A stretch of DNA of 50,969 bases from Symbiodinium natans (lineage: Eukaryota > Sar > Dinophyceae > Suessiales > Symbiodiniaceae): NCBI GenBank assembly GCA_905221605.1, contig CAJNDS010000923.1, positions 1 through 50,969 on the forward strand. Reading direction: 5' to 3'. Below, one piece after another: positions 46,701-50,969 of the stretch (position 1 is the first letter of the stretch; every line of letters starts with the position of its first letter). The position numbers were made by a program, and so were the translations under genes. The notes below the pieces were generated by a model. The model was given only the letters and a program-made list of their open reading frames with translations, was not told the DNA's origin and did not search any database.

Positions 46701-47160
46701 AGTACTCGGATGAGATTTGAATGGGTTTGGTGTGGCAGGCACAGTAATCGGATGAGATTTGAATGGGTTTGGTGTGGCAGGCACAGTACTCGGATGAGAT
46801 TTGAATGGGTTTGGTGTGGCAGGCACAGTACTCGGATGAGATTTGAATGGGTTTGGTGTGGCAGGCACAGTACTCGGATGAGATTTGAAAGGGTTTGGTG
46901 TGGCAGGCACAGTACTCGGATGAGATTTGAATGGGTTTGGTGTGGCAGGCACAGTACTCGGATGAGATTTGAATGGGTTTGGTGGGTGGCTGGTATTTAG
47001 GCACAGTCCTCGGAGATGTATTTTTTTTGGACCCCAACGGGGTTGGGGTTTGTGGCAAGGCACAGTATCGGATGAGATTGAATGGGTTTGGATGTGGCAA
47101 GGCACAGTACTCGGGTGAGTTGGAATGGGTTGGTGTGGCAGGCACAGTACTCGGGTGAGA
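40740..47160 (+). repeat. large GAATGGG satellite domain
   Basis: Roughly 150 units almost all of the GAATGGG form, opening the plus-strand frame for long stretches (for example 41756-42673). Recurrent local variants include GGTGCGGCAGG, GAGTGGGTTTCGTGCGG, GGCAAAGTACTCGG followed by GAGAACTGAATGGG, and ATACAGTACTCGG short units near 42805 and 46446. Several appear two or more times in the same order, which indicates higher-order copying inside this domain. Confidence 0.88.
46980..47150. other. scrambled patch with short GC hairpin
   Basis: Satellite order is disturbed. A run of T at about 47020-47028 is followed by an inverted repeat, CCCCAAC (47032-47038), GGG loop, GTTGGGG (47042-47048). 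The patch marks the right edge of the large GAATGGG domain and is followed by GAATAGG units. It resembles a hairpin plus T-run, but there is no transcription unit next to it, so I do not call a terminator. Confidence 0.55.
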
Positions 47161-47454
47161 TTTGAATAGGTTTGGTGTGGCAGGCACAGTACTCGGATGA
47201 GATTTGAATAGGTTTGGTGTGGCAGGCACAGTACCCGGATGAAATTTGAAAAGGTTTGGTGTGGCAGGCACAGTACGCGGATGAGATTTGAATAGGTTTG
47301 GTGTGGCAGGCACAGTACTCGGATGAGATTTGAATAGGTTTGGTGTGGCAGGCACAGTACTCGGATGAGATTTGAATAGGTTTGGTGTGGCAGGCACAGT
47401 ATTCGGATGAGATTTGAATAGGTTTGGTGTGGCAGGCACAGTACTCGGATGAGA

Positions 47455-50400
47455 CTTGAATGGGTTTGTTGGTGTGGCAGGCACAGTACTCGGATGAGAT
47501 GTATGGAATGGGTTTGTGTGGAAGGCACAGTTAATCGGATGAGATTTGAATGGGTTTGTGTTGGCAGCGCACATTACTCGGATTGAGATTGAAGGTTTTG
47601 GTGTGGCAGGAACAGTGCTCGGATGAGATTTGAATGGGTTTGTGTGGGGCTAGGCACAGACTAGGATGAGATTTGGAATGGGTTTTGCTGTGGCAGGCAC
47701 AGACTCGGATGAGATTTGAATGGGTTTGGTGCGCAGAGGGCACAGTCTTCGGATGAGATTTGAATGGGTTTTGGGTGGAGGCACAGTACTCGGATGAGAT
47801 TTGAATGGGTGTTGGGTTTGGTGTGGCAGGCACAGTTACTCGGAGGAGATTTTGAGGGGGGTTGTGTGGCAGGCACAGTACTCGGATGAGATTTGAATGG
47901 GTTTGGTGTGGCAGACACAGTACTCGGATGAGATTTGAATGGGTTTGGTGTGGCAGGCACAGTACTCGGATGAGATTTGAATGGGTTTGGTGTGGCAGGA
48001 ACAGTACTCGGATGAGATTTGAATGGGTTTGGTGTGGCAGGCACAGTACTCGGATGAGATTTGAATGGGTCTGGTGTGGCAGGCACAGTACTCGGATGAG
48101 ATTTGAATGGGTTTGGTGTGGCAGGCACAGTACTCGGATGAGATTTGAATGGGTTTGGTGTGGCAGGCACAGTACTCGGAGGAGATTTGAATGGGTTTGG
48201 TGTGGCAGGCACAGTACTCGGATGAGATTTGAATGGGTTTGGTGTGGCAGGCACAGTACTCGGATGAGATTTGAATGGGTTTGGTGTGGCAGGCACAGTG
48301 CTCGGATGAGATTTGAGTGGGTTTGGTGTGGCAGGCACAGTACTCGGATGAGATTCGAATGGGTTTGGTGTGGCAGGCACAGCACTCGGATGAGATTTGA
48401 ATGGGTTTGGTGTGGCAGGCACAGTACTCGGATGAGATTTGAATGGGTTTGGTGTGGCAGGCACAGTACTCGGATGAGATTTAAATGGGTTTGGTGTGGC
48501 AGGCACAGTACTCGGATGAGATTTGAATGGGTTTTGTGTGGCAGGCACAGTACTCGGAAGAGATTTGAATGGGTTTGGTGTGGCAGGCACAGTACTCGGA
48601 TGAGATTCGAATGGGTTTGGTGTGGCAGGCACAGTACTCGGATGAGATTTGAATGGGTTGGTGTGGCAGGCACAGTACTCGGATGAGATTTGAATGGGTT
48701 TGGTGTGGCAGGCACAGTACTCGGATGAGATTTGAATGGGTTTGGTGTGACAGGCACAGTACTCGGATGAGATTTGAATGGTTTTGGTGTGGCAGACACA
48801 GTACTCGGATGAGATTTGAATGTGTTTGGTGTGGCAGGCACAGTGCTCGGATGAGATTTGAATGGGCTTGGCCTGCCAACAGTACTCGGATGAGGATTTG
48901 AATGGGTTTTGGTGGGGTTGGAGGCCATTACCGGATGAGATTTGTGCTTTGCTTTTTTTTTGATTTTTTGTTTCTTTTTTTTTGTTTGTTCCTTTTTATT
49001 CTTTTGAATGGGTTTGGTTGTTGGCAAGGCACAGTACTTCGGGAGAGATTTGAAGGGGTTGGTGTGGCAGGCACAGTACTCGGATGAGATTTGAGTGGGT
49101 CGGCGGAAGCACAGTACTCGGGATGAGATTGATGGGTTTTGGCAGGCACAGTTACTCGGATGAGATTTTGCATGGGTTTGGTGTGGCAGAGGCACAGTAC
49201 TCGGATGCGATTTTTTTTTTTTTGTTTTTTTGTTCCTCGAAGGGGGTTGGTGTGGCAGCAAGGCACAGTACTCGGAAGGAGATTTGAATGGGTTTGGTTG
49301 TGTGCAGGAACAGTACTCGGATGAGATTTTTTGAATGGGTTTGGTGTGGCAGGCACAGTTCTCGGATGAGATTTTGAATGGGTTTGGTGTGGCAGGCACA
49401 GTACTCGGATGAGATTTGAATGGGTTTGGTGTGGCAGGCACAGTACTCGGATGAGATTTGAATGGGTTTGGTGTGGCAGACACAGTACTCGGATGAGATT
49501 TGAATGGGTTTGGTGTGGCAGGCACAGTACTCGGATGAGATTTGAATGGGTTTGGTGTGGCAGGCACAGTACTCGGATGAGATTTGAATGGGTTTGGTGT
49601 GGCAGGCACAGTACTCGGATGAGATTTGAATGGGTTTGGTGTGGCAGGCACAGTACTCGGTGTGGCAGGCACAGTACTCGGATGAGATTTGAATGGGTTT
49701 GGTGTGGCAGGCACAGTACTCGGATGAGATTTGAATGGGTTTGGTGTGGCAGGCACAGTACTCGGATGAGATTTGAATGGGTTTGGTGCGGCAGGCACAG
49801 CACTCGGATGAGATTTGAATGGGTTTGGTGTAGCAGGCACAGTACTCGGATGTTATTTGAATGGGTTTGGTGTGGCACAGTACTCGGATGAGATTTGGAT
49901 GGGTTTGGTGTGGCAGGCGCGGTACTCGGACGAGATTTGAATGGGTTTGGTGTGGCAGGCACAGTACTCGGATGAGATTTGAATGGGTTTGGTGTGGCAG
50001 GCAAAGTACTCGGATGAGAACTGAATGGGTTTGGTGTGGCAGGCACAGTACTCGGATGAGATTTGAATGGGTTTGGTGTGGCAGGCACAGTACTCGGATG
50101 AGATTTGAATGGGTTTGGTGTGGCAGGCACAGTACTCGGATGAGATTTGAATGGGTTTTGTGTGGCAAGCACAGTACTCGGATGAGATTTGAATGTGTTT
50201 TGGTGTGGCAGGCACAGTACTCGGATGAGAGTTTTGGTGTGGCAGGCACAGTACTCGGATGAGATTTGAATGGGTTTGGTGTGGCAGGCACAGTACTCGG
50301 ATGAGATTTGAATGGGTTTGGTGTGGCAGATTTGAATGGGTTTGGTGTGGCAGGCACAGTACTCGGATGAGATACATTACTCGGATGAGATTTGAATGGG

Positions 50401-50969
50401 TTTGGTGCGGCAGGCACAGTACTCGGATGAGATTTGAATGGGTTTGGTGCGGCAGGCACAGTACTCGGATGAGATTTGAATGGGTTTGGTGTGGCAGGCA
50501 CAGTACTCGGATGAGATTTGAATGGGTTTGGTGTGGCAGGCACAGTACTCGGATGAGATTTGAAGGGTTTGGTGTGGCAGGCACAGTACTCGGATGAGAT
50601 TTGAATGGGTTTGGTGTGGCAGGCACAGTACTCGGATGAGATTTGGATGGGTTTGGTGTGGCAGGCACAGTACTCGGATGAGATTTGAATGGGTTTGGTG
50701 TGGCAGGCACAGTACTCGGATGAGATTCGAATGGGTTTGGCGTGGCAGGCACAGTACTCGGATGAGATTTGAATGGGGTTGGTGTGGCAGACACAGTACT
50801 CGGATGAGATTTGAATGGGTTTGGTGTGGCAGGCACAGTACTCGGATGAGATTTGAATTGTTGGGGGGTTTGTTGGTGGCGGCACAGGACTCGGATGATA
50901 TTTATGGGGTTTGGTTGGGCAGGCACAGTACTCTGTGGATGAGATTGAATGGGTTTGGGTGTTGCAGGC
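47455..50969 (+). repeat. GAATGGG satellite domain, right end
   Basis: GAATGGG units resume after a short GAATAGG patch and run to the window end. Variants seen in the 40740-47160 domain recur here: GAGAACTGAATGGG near 50015, a short unit GTGTGGCAGATTTG near 50320, and GATACATTACTCGG near 50370. These point to common ancestry by block duplication. Scrambled, T-rich interruptions lie at 48880-49330. Confidence 0.85.
48880..49330. other. T-rich interruptions in scrambled satellite
   Basis: Two stretches of almost pure T with scattered G and C (about 48948-49010 and 49208-49238) interrupt satellite units that are themselves full of small indels. On the minus strand they read as A-rich tracts, so short retro-derived poly(A) insertions are conceivable. 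Low-quality sequence is at least as likely. No coding potential beyond Lys-rich read-through. Confidence 0.6.

Larger units (their letters stand above)
37718..50969 (+). repeat. 42-bp satellite array, right block
   Basis: Continuation of the same satellite, same orientation, on the other side of the retrotransposon; about 315 units, running off the end of the window. The first 3 kb is mostly the GAATAGG form. From about 40740 the GAATGGG form dominates, except for a GAATAGG patch at about 47161-47455. Scrambled patches are fewer than in the left block but are present near 38350-38600, 43725-43850, 46980-47150, 47460-47870, 48880-49330 and at the right end. Confidence 0.97.

Noticed and set aside
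47020-47048. Intrinsic transcription terminator
   Set aside because: The T-run precedes the hairpin on the plus strand and there is no gene nearby; it lies in a scrambled patch.
1-50969. V(D)J-type signal, because CACAGTG occurs in units with the GTGCTCGG variant
   Set aside because: Only a heptamer match produced by a single-base variant of the satellite; no nonamer at 12- or 23-bp spacing.

Overview
The window looks like eukaryotic nuclear DNA. About 92% of it is one satellite: a 42-bp unit repeated head to tail, all in one orientation, in two blocks (1-33582 and 37718-50969, on the order of 1,100 units). The remaining 4.1 kb (33583-37717) is unrelated, visibly richer in GC, and is a 5'-truncated non-LTR (LINE-type) retrotransposon inserted on the minus strand. 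I see no host gene, tRNA, rRNA, promoter, replication origin or prokaryotic signature. A LINE with an RNase H domain inside a large satellite field indicates a eukaryote. The lineage cannot be fixed from this sequence; a repeat-rich protist or alga such as a dinoflagellate is only a guess.

Layout. 1-33582: satellite, mostly the GAATAGG form, with short blocks of a GAATGGG form, duplicated higher-order segments, and patches where the unit is scrambled by clustered small indels. 33583-37717: the retrotransposon. In its own sense direction (right to left) it starts abruptly just before the reverse transcriptase FVDD motif. It then runs through the RT thumb, an RNase H domain, a CCHC zinc knuckle, a long C-terminal extension with a cysteine-rich cluster, a short 3' UTR and a (ACCTC)10 tail. 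A 13-bp direct repeat of satellite sequence flanks it, as expected for a target-site duplication. 37718-40740: satellite, GAATAGG form with some local variants. 40740-50969: satellite, mainly GAATGGG form, with a GAATAGG patch at about 47161-47455.

The long open frames across the satellite are not genes. The unit is a multiple of three and its minus strand has no stop in any frame, so every phase stays open. The retrotransposon polyprotein is one continuous frame of 1,267 codons (including its TGA) broken only by a single in-frame TAG, so the copy looks young but dead.

Most notable points: (1) each satellite unit carries GGTTTGGTGTGGCAGG, a two-tetrad G-quadruplex pattern very close to the thrombin-binding aptamer, giving a one-strand array of about a thousand potential quadruplexes; (2) the insertion junctions, tail and an apparently unoccupied paralogous site at about 40.6 kb together document a target-primed insertion into the satellite; (3) the array has long-range higher-order duplications (offsets near 6.8, 14.3 and 21.2 kb). 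I did not find a convincing new enzymatic or defence system.
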